A stretch of DNA of 64,000 bases from a bacterium D16-76 (GCA_009917445.1 QZEE01000003.1:115320-179319), one strand, 5' to 3'. Counted from the stretch's first letter, positions 44,366 to 53,556 are shown. The notes: generated by a model not told the origin, from the sequence alone. Numbers and translations are program-made.

Positions 44366-45399
44366 GCAGGCGGAAACATGCCAATGTGGCGATTTTTGTG
44401 CCCCACGGGGGGTGCCCGAATCAATGCAGCTTTTGCAATCAGCACACCATTACGGGTGGCGCAAAGGCTCCCACGCCCCAGGATGTGCGGGCGGCGGCTC
44501 GTGTGGCGGCCCGGTCCCTGGGGGACGGGGCGGGGCGGGCGGAGGTCGCCTTTTTTGGGGGCAGCTTTACGGCCATTGACCGGGCTTATATGGTGGCGCT
44601 TTTAGAGGCGGCGGCAGAGTGTGTAAAGGCATATGGCTTTTCAGGTATACGGGCCTCTACCCGGCCGGATGCGGTGGGGGAAGAGGTTTTGGGCCTGCTG
44701 AAAAGGTATGGCGTGACGGCTATTGAGCTGGGGGCCCAGTCTATGGATGACCGGGTGCTGGCGCTGAACAAGCGGGGGCATACGGCGGCAGAGACAGCAG
44801 AGGCAGCGGGGCGCATTAAGTCCATGGGCTTTGAGCTGGGCTTGCAGATGATGACGGGCCTTTATGGCGATACGGTGGAAACGGCTTTGGATACGGCGGA
44901 TAGGCTGATTGCTTTAAAGCCGGAGACGGCGCGGATATACCCGACGGTCGTGCTGCCGGGCACGGGGCTTGCGGCGCTGTACGACCGGGGGGAGTATGCC
45001 CCCCAGGGCTTGGAGGACGCGGTGGAGCTTTGCGCCCAGCTTTTGCCCCGGTTTGAGGGGGCTGGGGTGCGGGTGATACGGGTGGGCCTGCATGCGGAGC
45101 CAGGGGTAGAGGCCCAGGCTGTAGCGGGGCCGTACCACCCGGCGTTCCGGCAGCTGGTGGAAAGCCGCATCTTTTTGCGGCGGCTGGCTGGCGAATTGGC
45201 CAGAACCGGGCCTGGGGCTTATACGGTGTGCGTAAAGCCGGAATACTTGTCGGATGCGGTGGGGCAACGGAAGGAAAATTTGGAAAAATGGGGGCGCATG
45301 GGCTTTGCTGTAAAGCTGAAGCCAGAGGACAGCGCCCCGGAAAAGGGCTTTGCCGTGGTGCGGGGGCCGGAATCTCACAGAGAAGGAAGAAGCGAATGA
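44362..45399 (+). CDS. Elp3-like radical SAM protein
   Basis: A 345-residue radical SAM protein with motif CPNQCSFCNQHTITGG (CX3CX2C), FFGGSFTAIDR, and TAIELGAQSMDDRVLALNKR, as in the elongator-protein-3/YhcC-like group; the acetyltransferase half of Elp3 is absent. It starts at TTG 44362, overlapping rnc by 4 bases, and its stop overlaps the smc ATG by 4 bases (ATGA), so rnc, this gene and smc are tightly coupled. The rnc-radical SAM-smc order is common in clostridia. A tRNA or other nucleic acid substrate is possible but unproven. Confidence 0.88.
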   Translation: MSRRKHANVAIFVPHGGCPNQCSFCNQHTITGGAKAPTPQDVRAAARVAARSLGDGAGRAEVAFFGGSFTAIDRAYMVALLEAAAECVKAYGFSGIRASTRPDAVGEEVLGLLKRYGVTAIELGAQSMDDRVLALNKRGHTAAETAEAAGRIKSMGFELGLQMMTGLYGDTVETALDTADRLIALKPETARIYPTVVLPGTGLAALYDRGEYAPQGLEDAVELCAQLLPRFEGAGVRVIRVGLHAEPGVEAQAVAGPYHPAFRQLVESRIFLRRLAGELARTGPGAYTVCVKPEYLSDAVGQRKENLEKWGRMGFAVKLKPEDSAPEKGFAVVRGPESHREGRSE

Positions 45400-48300
45400 T
45401 TTTAAAGTCTTTGGAATTACAGGGGTTTAAGACCTTCCCGGACAAGACCACGCTGCAATTTGAGCCGGGCATTACCTCGGTGGTGGGGCCAAACGGCAGC
45501 GGCAAAAGCAATATCAGCGACGCCATGCGCTGGGTGCTGGGGGAACAGTCGGTGCGCACACTGCGGTGTTCGAAGATGGAGGACGTGATTTTTGGCGGCA
45601 CCCCAGAGCGCCGCGCCCAGGGCTTTGCGGAAGTCACCCTGACCATTGACAACAGCGACCGGGGCCTGCCCTTTGACAACGACACCGTGGCGGTGACCAG
45701 GCGGTACTACCGCAGCGGGGAGAGCGAGTACCTTTTAAATAAGAATACGGTGCGGCTGAAGGATATTAACGAGCTGCTGATGGACACGGGCTTGGGCCGG
45801 GATGGGTATTCCATTATTGGCCAGGGCAAAATTGACAGCATAGTGGCGGCGCGGTCGGAGGACAGGCGGGAAATTTTTGAGGAGGCTTCGGGGATTTCCC
45901 GCTACCGGTACCGCAAAGAGGAATCGGAGCGGCGCTTGCAGAAGGCGGAGGATAATTTGGTGCGGCTGCGGGATATCCTCAGTGAACTGGAGGGCCGGGT
46001 AGAGCCGCTGCGCATCCAAGCGGAAAAGGCGGAGCAGTTTATTGCCTATGACGGGGAGAAGAAGGGGCTGGAAATCGGCATTTGGCTGGAAACCCTGGAA
46101 CGCTCTGCCAAGGCGCTGCGGGAGCATGAGGGGAAGATGGACCAGGCCAGGGCCCAGCACCAGGAGCTGGAAGAGGAGCTGGAAAATCTGGGCGCCCAGG
46201 CGGAAGAGAATTTCCGGCAGACAAACCTTTGCACCGGGCAGATGGACCAGCTGCGCACCAAGGCCGCCGCTTTGGAAGAGCAGGCGGTGCGGGCTGAGGG
46301 CGACATTGGGCTTTTGGAAAACGACAGGGCCCACAACGGCCAGGACATAGAACGGCTGGAAGGGGAGATTTTGGAGACCCAGCGCTCGGCCCAGGAGACC
46401 GGGCGGGAAATCCAGCAGAAAAAGCAGGAGGCTGGGGAAAAGGAAACCCAGATACAGGAGAGCCATGAAAAGCTGCTGGCTTTTACCGAGCGGCTGGAAA
46501 AGCTGCGCCAGGGGGCCGACGAGGCTACCCGCCAGCTGGAACAGGCGGCTTTGGAGCTGGCCCAGGTGAACGCCAGCCTTTCGGAAGAACGGATACGCTT
46601 GAGCTCGGCCCAGTCTTCCATGGCAGAAATAGGGCTGCGGGCAGGGGCGGTAGAGGACAGCGTCCGGCAGGCAAGGGAACGGGAAGAGGCGGTGCGGGCC
46701 GAAGGGGAAGAGCTGGCCCAGATGCTGCGGGATACCCAGCAGGGGCTTGCCGCCCAGGAAAATGCCGTGAAGGGCTATGAGATGCGGCTGGAGTCTCGGC
46801 AGAAGCGTTTGCGGGCCGCCCGGGAGGAGCTGGACAAGCTGACCCTGGACGCAAACGAGCAGCTGCGCCGGGCCCGGCTGTTGGAAGATTTGGAACGGAA
46901 TTTGGAGGGCTTTGCCCACAGCGTAAAGGCTGTGATGAAGGAGGCGGGCCGCGGGCTGCTTACGGGCATATGCGGGCCGGTCACGAAGCTTTTAAAGGTC
47001 CCGCGGGAGTATGCGGTGGCTTTGGAAACGGCTTTGGGCGGGGCTATGCAGAATATTGTGGTGGAGACGGAAGGGGATGCCAAAAGCGCTATTGCGTTTT
47101 TAAAACGGCGGGATTTGGGCCGGGCAACCTTTTTGCCTTTGACCACCATCAAGGGCCGGACGCTGGAAGCCCGGGAGGTGGAAGGCCTGCCGGGGTTTGT
47201 AGGGGTGGCGTCTGCGCTGTGCCAGTGCGAGGCAAGGTTTGCCGGCATACGGGATTCCCTTTTGGGCCGGGTGGCGGTGGCTGAGGATTTAGACAGCGCG
47301 GTGGCCATTGCCAAGGCCGCCGGCTACCGGTTCCGGGTGGTGAGCCTGGACGGGCAGGTGGTCAACACGGGGGGCTCGCTGACAGGCGGGTCCCGGGCCA
47401 AGAATTCGGGGCTTTTGAGCCGCACGGCGGAGATCGGGCGGATACAGGAAAAAGCGGCGGCTTTGCAGCAGCAGGCCGAGGCTTGCGCCCAGGCCCACAA
47501 GGAGCGCCAGCAGGAGGTGGCGGCTTGCGAGGCCCAGTTAAATGCGGCCCGGGGCGAATGGCAGTCTTTGCAGGAGGAAAAGATCCGCATAGAGGCTGAG
47601 TGCGGCCGGGCGGAAAAGGAGCTTTCCTCTGTGCGGGCCGAGCTGGATGGCCTGGAGCGGGAACGCCGGGATTCGGCGGGGCGCATGGAGGAACTGGAAA
47701 GGGCTGGGCAGGCGTGCCGGGAGAAGATCGCCCTGCTGGAAGGGCAGGCTGCGGGATATGAACAGGAAAGCCGGCGCCTTAGCGGCAGCCGGGAGGAGCA
47801 GAACGCCCGGTGCCAGGAAATCTCGGAGACCATACAGGCCTTGCGGTTAAGCGAATTTTCGGCCCAAAAGGACAGGGAGGCCCTGTTGGAAGCGGTGGCC
47901 CAGTTGGAGGCTAGGCGGGATAGCTCGGGGGAGATAGCCCAGGGGCTGCGGGGGCAGATTGACCGCTTGCAGGAAAAGAACCGGGAATTGGCGGGGCAGA
48001 TGGAAGAAAAGAAGGATTATATGACCCAGCTGCGCAGCCAGGCCGCGGCCCACCGGGCCGGGGTGGAGGAAGCCGCCCAAAAGCGCACGCGGCTGGAGCA
48101 GGAGTCTACAGCCCTGCGGGCCCGGGAGAGGGATGTGACCACTGCCCGGGAGAATGTGGGCCGGGAACTGGCCCGGCTGCAGGAACGGGTGGACAATCTG
48201 CAAAAGGAATATGACGGGATCATCTCCCGGCTGTGGGAGGAGTATGAGCTTACCCGGCGGGAGGCTGAGGAGATCGGTATTAAGATTGAAGACCTGGCGG

Positions 48301-48959
48301 CGGCCCAGAGGCGGCTGCAGGAGCTGAAAAACAAGATAAAGGCCCTGGGCGCGGTGAACGTGGCGGCTGTGGTGGAATATCAGGAGGTATCGGAGCGCTA
48401 CGGGTTTTTGAAGGCCCAGGTGGAGGACGTAGAGAAATCCAAGAAGGAATTGCTGGATTTGATACAGGATTTGACCCAGCACATGCGCCAGCAGTTTACC
48501 GAGAGGTTTGCCAGGATCAACGAGAATTTCGGTACTATTTTCCGGGAGCTTTTTGGCGGCGGCGCGGCGGAGCTCACCTTTACCGACCAGACGGACGTGC
48601 TGAAAAGCGGCATTGAGATTAAGGTGCAGCCCCCAGGCAAGATTGTCAGCCATATTGAGGCCCTGTCCGGCGGCGAAAAAGCGCTGGTAGCGATTTCGAT
48701 ATATTTTGCTATTATGCGCGTCAACCCCCCGCCGTTCTGTGTGCTGGATGAGATCGAGGCGGCTTTGGATGACGTGAACGTCAGCCGCTACGCCCAATAC
48801 TTGCGCCGCATGAGCGGCCGCAGCCAGTTTATTGCCATCACCCACCGCCGGGGCACTATGGAGGGCAGCGACATGCTTTATGGCGTTACCATGCAGGACC
48901 AGGGCATCTCAAAGCTTTTGGCCCTTAGGACCGAGGAGGCGGCAGAGTTCAGCGCTTAG
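45396..48959 (+). CDS. smc: Chromosome partition protein SMC
   Basis: Condenses and segregates the chromosome with ScpA/ScpB. The 1187 residues: N-terminal ATPase half with Walker A GPNGSGKSNISDAMRWVLGE (32-51), a long Glu/Gln/Ala-rich coiled coil, the hinge (about 510-660; GICGPVTKLLKVPREYAVAL), the second coiled coil, and the C-terminal half with LSGGEKALVAISIYFAI (signature) and VLDEIEAALDD (Walker B). The frame is open upstream to 45228; ATG 45396 after AGAAGGAAGAAG gives the conserved MILKSLELQGFKTF start. A hairpin repeat follows right after the stop. Confidence 0.96.
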   Translation: MILKSLELQGFKTFPDKTTLQFEPGITSVVGPNGSGKSNISDAMRWVLGEQSVRTLRCSKMEDVIFGGTPERRAQGFAEVTLTIDNSDRGLPFDNDTVAVTRRYYRSGESEYLLNKNTVRLKDINELLMDTGLGRDGYSIIGQGKIDSIVAARSEDRREIFEEASGISRYRYRKEESERRLQKAEDNLVRLRDILSELEGRVEPLRIQAEKAEQFIAYDGEKKGLEIGIWLETLERSAKALREHEGKMDQARAQHQELEEELENLGAQAEENFRQTNLCTGQMDQLRTKAAALEEQAVRAEGDIGLLENDRAHNGQDIERLEGEILETQRSAQETGREIQQKKQEAGEKETQIQESHEKLLAFTERLEKLRQGADEATRQLEQAALELAQVNASLSEERIRLSSAQSSMAEIGLRAGAVEDSVRQAREREEAVRAEGEELAQMLRDTQQGLAAQENAVKGYEMRLESRQKRLRAAREELDKLTLDANEQLRRARLLEDLERNLEGFAHSVKAVMKEAGRGLLTGICGPVTKLLKVPREYAVALETALGGAMQNIVVETEGDAKSAIAFLKRRDLGRATFLPLTTIKGRTLEAREVEGLPGFVGVASALCQCEARFAGIRDSLLGRVAVAEDLDSAVAIAKAAGYRFRVVSLDGQVVNTGGSLTGGSRAKNSGLLSRTAEIGRIQEKAAALQQQAEACAQAHKERQQEVAACEAQLNAARGEWQSLQEEKIRIEAECGRAEKELSSVRAELDGLERERRDSAGRMEELERAGQACREKIALLEGQAAGYEQESRRLSGSREEQNARCQEISETIQALRLSEFSAQKDREALLEAVAQLEARRDSSGEIAQGLRGQIDRLQEKNRELAGQMEEKKDYMTQLRSQAAAHRAGVEEAAQKRTRLEQESTALRARERDVTTARENVGRELARLQERVDNLQKEYDGIISRLWEEYELTRREAEEIGIKIEDLAAAQRRLQELKNKIKALGAVNVAAVVEYQEVSERYGFLKAQVEDVEKSKKELLDLIQDLTQHMRQQFTERFARINENFGTIFRELFGGGAAELTFTDQTDVLKSGIEIKVQPPGKIVSHIEALSGGEKALVAISIYFAIMRVNPPPFCVLDEIEAALDDVNVSRYAQYLRRMSGRSQFIAITHRRGTMEGSDMLYGVTMQDQGISKLLALRTEEAAEFSA

Positions 48960-49022
48960 CCTCCGGCGGCTTAGGGGGGATTTTTGAGGAAAATCCCCCC
49001 TAAGGACCCCCAAAACCTTTGA
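48960..49022 (+). repeat. Dispersed hairpin element, copy 9 (GCCTCCGGCGG type)
   Basis: Begins one base after the smc stop: CCTCCGGCGG, then a perfect 15-base-pair hairpin CTTAGGGGGGATTTT/AAAATCCCCCCTAAG (48970-49004), then GACCCCCAAAACCTTTGA. Same order of parts as copies 6 and 10 with different but still pairing arms. Confidence 0.82.
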
Positions 49023-49058
49023 TTTTTACGGGGATAGCGAGCGTGGGAGGGCGTGCGG

Positions 49059-49607
49059 ATGGATAAAAGGCGAAGAAAAGTGTTTGTGAATATTTTGCTG
49101 TATGGGGTGTTGGGGATTTATATCCTGCTTTTGCTGCTGATACTTTTTCGTCAGCACCATGCGGTTCGGTCTGTTAATTTGGTTCCCTTGCGGGGCATCA
49201 CCGCGTTTTTGACAGGGAAAGATTTGGTCACCGGCAGCATGGAAAATGCCTGGTTTATAAGAGGGTTCGCACTGAGCAACATATTGGGGAATATCGTCAT
49301 TTTTGTGCCGTTGGGCGTGTATGTTACATTGTTTCATAAGGACAAGGCGGTGTGGAAAAATACCCTGTGGGTCGTTTTGGCAAGCGTGGCGGTGGAGGTT
49401 GGCCAGTTTGCTTTTAAAATGGGCATTGGCGATATTGACGATGTGGTCCTTAATGGCTTAGGGGGATTATTGGGGGTGCTGTTGTGCAGGGGCATCTACC
49501 GGGTGTGCAAAAACGAGGATTTTATGGTGCGCTGTACGGTAGCCGTTATGGCGCCTTTAGTGGGAGTGCTCAGTTTTGGGATTTTGCTCTTTATGAACTA
49601 TACATAA
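49059..49607 (+). CDS. VanZ-like membrane protein
   Basis: A 182-residue protein with four predicted membrane helices: ILLYGVLGIYILLLLLILF, ILGNIVIFVPLGVYVTLF, TLWVVLASVAVEVGQFAF and VAVMAPLVGVLSFGILLF. The VNLVPLRG motif, NILGNIVIFVPLG and the DIDDVVLNGLGG segment are hallmarks of the VanZ family (teicoplanin resistance in one case; mostly unknown function). ATG 49059 fits GGGAGG at 49045-49050; the in-frame GTG at 49053 is too close. It lies between smc and ftsY, usually adjacent genes, so it is probably an insertion in that operon. Confidence 0.88.
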   Translation: MDKRRRKVFVNILLYGVLGIYILLLLLILFRQHHAVRSVNLVPLRGITAFLTGKDLVTGSMENAWFIRGFALSNILGNIVIFVPLGVYVTLFHKDKAVWKNTLWVVLASVAVEVGQFAFKMGIGDIDDVVLNGLGGLLGVLLCRGIYRVCKNEDFMVRCTVAVMAPLVGVLSFGILLFMNYT

Positions 49608-49629
49608 CATTACAGAGGAAGGTGAAAGC

Positions 49630-50784
49630 ATGGGGTTTTTTGACAAGATACGGGACGGCCTGAAAAAGACCCGGGACAACATCAGCGGGCAGATTACCCA
49701 GATGGTGAACTCGTTTACCAAAATTGATGAGGAGCTTTTTGAGGAGCTGGAAGAGCTTTTGGTCATGGGGGACGTGGGCGTGGAGACCGCTGGGTATATT
49801 ACCGGGCAGCTGCGGGAACGGGTGAAGCAGAAGGGGTTGACGGACCCGGGGCTTATTATGGAGGAATTGCAGGATACGGTGGCCCAGCTGCTTATGGGGG
49901 ACGACACCCTGCATATGGGCACAAAGCCTTCGGTGATTTTAGTCATAGGCGTAAACGGGGTGGGCAAGACCACCACCATTGGGAAGCTGGCCAGCCGTTT
50001 GAAGCAGGAGGGCAAGTCGGTGATTTTGGGCGCGGCGGATACGTTCCGGGCGGCGGCCATTGAACAGCTGGAGGTGTGGGCCCAGCGGGCGGATGTGCCT
50101 ATTATCAAGCATGCCGAGGGCGCCGACCCCGCTGCGGTGGTGTTTGACACCATTGCCGCGGCTAAGGCGCGGGGGTGCGACGTGGTCATTTGCGACACGG
50201 CCGGCCGGCTGCACAACAAGAAGAACCTGATGGATGAGCTTTCGAAAATCAGCCGCATTATTGGCCGGGAGCTGCCGGGCTGCGACAAGGAGACCCTTTT
50301 GGTGCTGGACGCCGCTACGGGCCAGAACGCGGTGCACCAGGCCCGGGAATTCCAGAGCGCGGCGGGCATTACGGGCATTGTGCTTACAAAGCTGGACGGC
50401 ACCCCCAAGGGCGGCGTGGTGCTGCCCATTAAGCGGGAGCTGGGGCTTTCGGTGAAATTTATAGGCGTGGGCGAGCAGGTGGACGATCTGCAGCCCTTTG
50501 ACGCAGCGGCCTTTGCTGCGGCGCTGTTTGACACCGAGGGCCGTCCGCCGGTGCAGGCGGGGGCTGCCCAGCCGGAGCTTGTGGAGGAGCCGGAAGAGGA
50601 AGCTTTGGAGGAAGTAGTGGAAGAAGCAGGGGAAGCCCGGGAGGAGCCTGCTGAGGAAGGCCGGGAGGCCCCGGCTATTGTATGGGATTTGCCGGCTTTG
50701 GATGGCGGCGAATCCGAACCGGAACCGGAGGAGGAACTCCGGGAAAAGAAGAAGAGGCGCTTTTGGCCTTTTGGCCGGGAGTAG
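49630..50784 (+). CDS. ftsY: Signal recognition particle receptor FtsY with acidic C-terminal extension
   Basis: GTPase that docks the SRP-ribosome complex at the membrane. The NG domain takes residues 1-301: GVNGVGKTTTIGKLA (G1, 107-121), ADTFRAAAIEQL, CDTAGRLHNK (G3), TKLDGTPKGG (G4, 253-262) and GVGEQVDDLQPF. The usual N-terminal acidic A domain is missing. Instead residues 302-384 form a Glu/Pro-rich tail that ends in the basic-aromatic EKKKRRFWPFGRE, possibly a membrane-binding element. Third in the smc operon. AGGAAGG precedes the ATG. Confidence 0.95.
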   Translation: MGFFDKIRDGLKKTRDNISGQITQMVNSFTKIDEELFEELEELLVMGDVGVETAGYITGQLRERVKQKGLTDPGLIMEELQDTVAQLLMGDDTLHMGTKPSVILVIGVNGVGKTTTIGKLASRLKQEGKSVILGAADTFRAAAIEQLEVWAQRADVPIIKHAEGADPAAVVFDTIAAAKARGCDVVICDTAGRLHNKKNLMDELSKISRIIGRELPGCDKETLLVLDAATGQNAVHQAREFQSAAGITGIVLTKLDGTPKGGVVLPIKRELGLSVKFIGVGEQVDDLQPFDAAAFAAALFDTEGRPPVQAGAAQPELVEEPEEEALEEVVEEAGEAREEPAEEGREAPAIVWDLPALDGGESEPEPEEELREKKKRRFWPFGRE

Positions 50785-50808
50785 GCGGATAAGGAAGGAG
50801 ACAGCGGT

Positions 50809-51384
50809 ATGAAATTTGTAATTGCCACCCACAATAAGGGTAAGCTGGTAGAGTTTAAACGGTTGCTGGAACCTATGGGCATAGAGGCGGTTACCATGGA
50901 TATTGAGGAGCCCGAAGAGACCGGCACGACTTTTGAGGAGAACGCTTTTATCAAGGCCCAGGCCGCCTGCCAGGAAACGGGGCTGCCGGCTGTGGCTGAT
51001 GATTCTGGCTTGTGCGTGGACTATTTGGGCGGCGCGCCGGGCATTTTTTCGGCGCGGTTTGCCGAGCCCGGCAAGCGCAGGCTGACAGTGCTGGAAAAGC
51101 TGGAAGGGGTGCCCAAGGAACAGCGGGGGGCCCACTTTGTCAGCGCGGTGTGCTGTGTGTTCCCTGATGGCGACCGGATTGACGCCATTGGCAAGTGCTT
51201 TGGGGAGATCGCGGAGGAGTCCCGGGGGGAGAATGGCTTTGGGTATGATTCCATCTTTTTGCAGGGGGATTTGACCTTTGGGGAAATCAGCAATGAGGAA
51301 AAGGATGCGCGCAGCCACCGGGGCCATGCTTTTGCCGATTTTGAACAGAAGCTGCGGGCCTATCTGGCGGAAAAGGGGGAATAA
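50809..51384 (+). CDS. rdgB: XTP/dITP diphosphatase (RdgB/HAM1)
   Basis: Removes inosine and xanthosine triphosphates from the nucleotide pool. The 191 residues show VIATHNKGKLVEFKRLL (4-20), TGTTFEENAFIKAQAA, VADDSGLCVDYLGGAPGIFS and GENGFGYDSIF near the C-terminal third. GGAAGGAGA precedes the ATG. It opens a string of housekeeping genes running to leuS. Confidence 0.95.
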   Translation: MKFVIATHNKGKLVEFKRLLEPMGIEAVTMDIEEPEETGTTFEENAFIKAQAACQETGLPAVADDSGLCVDYLGGAPGIFSARFAEPGKRRLTVLEKLEGVPKEQRGAHFVSAVCCVFPDGDRIDAIGKCFGEIAEESRGENGFGYDSIFLQGDLTFGEISNEEKDARSHRGHAFADFEQKLRAYLAEKGE

Positions 51385-51387
51385 GGT

Positions 51388-51684
51388 TTGTTGACAAGTA
51401 AACAGCGGGCTTATCTGCGGTCTTTGGCCGTGGGCGAGGACACGATTTTGATGGTGGGCAAAGGGGGCCTGAGCGGGGAGATCAACGCCCAGGCGGACAG
51501 CGCCCTGGAAAAGCGCGAATTGATAAAAGGGCGCATACTGCCCGACAGCTGCCCGGTTTCCCCCAGGGAGGCTGCGGAGGCCATTGCCCGGGACACGGGC
51601 AGCCAGGTGGTACAGGTCATTGGGTCAAAATTTGTGCTGTACAGGCGCCGGAAAAAGGACCCCCAGATCAAGCTTCCCCGCTGA
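51388..51684 (+). CDS. YhbY-family RNA-binding protein
   Basis: A 98-residue CRS1-YhbY-domain protein associated with the ribosome large subunit. It opens LTSKQRAYLRSLA, has the GKGGLSGEINAQ loop in the position of the family GXXG loop and ends with VIGSKFVLYRRRKKDP. Starts at TTG 51388, three bases after the rdgB stop, and ends two bases before nadD. Confidence 0.9.
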   Translation: MLTSKQRAYLRSLAVGEDTILMVGKGGLSGEINAQADSALEKRELIKGRILPDSCPVSPREAAEAIARDTGSQVVQVIGSKFVLYRRRKKDPQIKLPR

Positions 51685-51686
51685 CT

Positions 51687-52301
51687 ATGAGGACGGGGAT
51701 TTATGGCGGGACCTTTAACCCTATACACACGGGGCATGTGCGGCTTTTGCGGGATTTTATCAAGCGGCTGGGGCTGGAACGGGTGCTGCTGATTCCTACG
51801 GGCACGCCGCCCCACAAGCAGGCCCATGCCTTGGCCAGCGCCCAGCAGCGGCTGGATATGTGCAGGCTGGCGGTGGAGGACATAAAGGAAGCGCCGGTGG
51901 AATTGTGCGGGATAGAGCTTATGAGGCCCGGCAAGAGCTATACCGCCGACACCCTGGAGGAGCTGCGCCGGCTGTACCCGGAGGACACGTTCTTTTTGCT
52001 GATGGGGGAGGATATGTTTTTGACAGTGGACAGCTGGTACAGGCCAGAGGCCATTATGGGGCTGGCGGTGTTGTGCTGTTCCCCGCGCAGCCCGGACGGA
52101 CTGGGCAAATTGAAGGAAAAACAGGGGCAGCTGGAGCGGGGCTTTGGGGCCCGGTGCCGGGTGGAGGATATCCCGTATTTCCCGGCATCGTCTACCCAGG
52201 TGCGGGAAATGGCGGCACGGGGGGAGCCTTTAGAGAAGCTGGTGCCCCCGGCGGTGGCCCGGTATATTGAGGAGAACCGGCTGTACGGTGGATGCTTTTG
52301 A
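51687..52301 (+). CDS. nadD: Nicotinate-nucleotide adenylyltransferase
   Basis: Makes nicotinate adenine dinucleotide from NaMN and ATP in NAD synthesis. The 204 residues begin RTGIYGGTFNPIHTGHVRLL (GGTFNPIHTGH nucleotide loop) and have FPASSTQVREMAARGE in place of the ISSTXXR motif; LIPTGTPPHK and LLMGEDMFLT are also typical. It follows the YhbY gene with 2 bases between. Confidence 0.95.
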   Translation: MRTGIYGGTFNPIHTGHVRLLRDFIKRLGLERVLLIPTGTPPHKQAHALASAQQRLDMCRLAVEDIKEAPVELCGIELMRPGKSYTADTLEELRRLYPEDTFFLLMGEDMFLTVDSWYRPEAIMGLAVLCCSPRSPDGLGKLKEKQGQLERGFGARCRVEDIPYFPASSTQVREMAARGEPLEKLVPPAVARYIEENRLYGGCF

Positions 52302-52322
52302 GGGCTTTTTTCCCAGGGGGGC

Positions 52323-52351
52323 TTGCAATTGCGGGCCTGCTAGGGTATTGT
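52323..52351 (+). promoter_or_regulatory. Possible promoter ahead of yqeK
   Basis: TTGCAA (52323-52328) and TATTGT (52346-52351), 17-base spacer, in the 98-base gap between nadD and yqeK. Confidence 0.55.
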
Positions 52352-52399
52352 ATTAGATAGGGCTTTACGGGATTTATTGGAAGCGGAAGAGGTGTGCAG

Positions 52400-52987
52400 A
52401 TGACCTACGGGGAGTATGAACAGGAAGTAAAACGGCATTTGACGGAGAAGCGGTTCTATCACAGCCAGTGCGTGGCGGCCTGCGCGGCCCAGTTGGCAGA
52501 GCGCTATGGGGCGGACGTGGAAAAGGCCAGGCTGGCCGGCATCCTCCATGACATTATGAAGGACACGGAGGAAGAAGAACAGTTGAAAATCATGGAGCGG
52601 TTTGGTATAATGCTGTCACAGGCCCAGTTAAGGGGGCCTAAGCTGTGGCACGCTTTGAGCGGGGCGGCGTATATCGAATACATTTTAGGGGTGGGCGACC
52701 GGGAGATTGTGGACGCGGTGGCCTGCCACACCGGGGGCAAGGCGGGCATGGGCCTGCTGGACAAGGTGCTTTTTGTGGCGGACTACATTTCGGCCGACCG
52801 GGACTACCCCGGCGTGGAGCGGATGCGGGAGCTGGCTAAGAGCAGCCTGGAGGCCGCTATGGTAGAGGGTATCGCTTTTACGGTATCGGAAAAGACCAAG
52901 GCGGGCCAAACGCTGGACCCCCAGTGCATATACGCCTATAACGAAGCGCTGTGGGCGCTGGAAGACAAGAAAAAAGGAAAGGGGTAG
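52400..52987 (+). CDS. yqeK: YqeK-like HD-domain hydrolase (diadenosine tetraphosphatase)
   Basis: A 195-residue HD phosphohydrolase; YqeK-type enzymes split diadenosine tetraphosphate symmetrically. Motifs: FYHSQCVAACAAQLAERYG, AGILHDIMKD (HD), LWHALSGAAYI and DAVACHTGGKAGMGLLDKV (His), ADYISADRDYPGVE. ATG 52400 fits GGAAGAGG at 52385-52392; a GTG at 52394 is too close. Neighbours nadD and rsfS are the usual ones. Confidence 0.92.
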   Translation: MTYGEYEQEVKRHLTEKRFYHSQCVAACAAQLAERYGADVEKARLAGILHDIMKDTEEEEQLKIMERFGIMLSQAQLRGPKLWHALSGAAYIEYILGVGDREIVDAVACHTGGKAGMGLLDKVLFVADYISADRDYPGVERMRELAKSSLEAAMVEGIAFTVSEKTKAGQTLDPQCIYAYNEALWALEDKKKGKG

Positions 52988-52992
52988 TTTTT

Positions 52993-53337
52993 ATGGAGCC
53001 GTATGAGTTGGCAAAACAGGCCGCAAAGCTTTTGGACAGCAAGAAGGCAGAGCGGATCAACGTGATAAAGATCGACGACATTTCCAGTCTGGCGGATTAT
53101 TTCCTGATCGCCACGGGCATAAGCAGCACGCACGTGCGGGCTTTGGCCGACGAGGTGGAGGAACAGCTGAAGCAGAAGGGCGCGGCCCCGGCGCGTATAG
53201 AGGGGTATAGGTCCAACTCCTGGATACTGCTGGATTATTCGGGGGTGGTCATCCACATCTTTACCCAGGAGGGCCGGGATTTCTACGACCTGGACAGGCT
53301 GTGGGCCGACGGGGAAAAGGTGGACTGGCAAGGATAA
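52993..53337 (+). CDS. rsfS: Ribosomal silencing factor RsfS
   Basis: Binds L14 of the large subunit and blocks subunit joining under starvation. The 114 residues include INVIKIDDISSLADYFLIAT, SSTHVRALADEVEEQLKQKG and IHIFTQEGRDFYDLDRLWAD. ATG 52993 follows AAAGGAAAGGGG. Follows yqeK after 5 bases. Confidence 0.94.
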   Translation: MEPYELAKQAAKLLDSKKAERINVIKIDDISSLADYFLIATGISSTHVRALADEVEEQLKQKGAAPARIEGYRSNSWILLDYSGVVIHIFTQEGRDFYDLDRLWADGEKVDWQG

Positions 53338-53349
53338 GGAGGGCTGACA

Positions 53350-53556
53350 ATGAACCAGGGAACGCCTAAAACCCGGAAACGCGGCATGGGATTTATTTCT
53401 GCCCTGACTTTGATTTTTATTGTGCTGAAACTGACCGGGTATATATCCTGGCCCTGGGTGTGGGTATTAAGCCCCGTGTGGGTTTCAATTTCCCTTATTG
53501 CTATAGCTTTCGCCGTCATCCTAGTGGGTGGGAGAATCGCTAAGGGAAAATGGTAA
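53350..53556 (+). CDS. Small two-helix membrane protein
   Basis: A 68-residue protein with a basic N terminus and two membrane helices (FISALTLIFIVLKLTGYI and VWVSISLIAIAFAVILVGG) joined by SWPWVWVLSPVW. Short proteins with LKLTG, W-rich turn and LSPVW are frequent in Firmicutes and their phages, with no known function. AAGGAGG precedes the ATG. It lies between rsfS and leuS; A/T use is somewhat higher than its neighbours. Confidence 0.75.
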   Translation: MNQGTPKTRKRGMGFISALTLIFIVLKLTGYISWPWVWVLSPVWVSISLIAIAFAVILVGGRIAKGKW

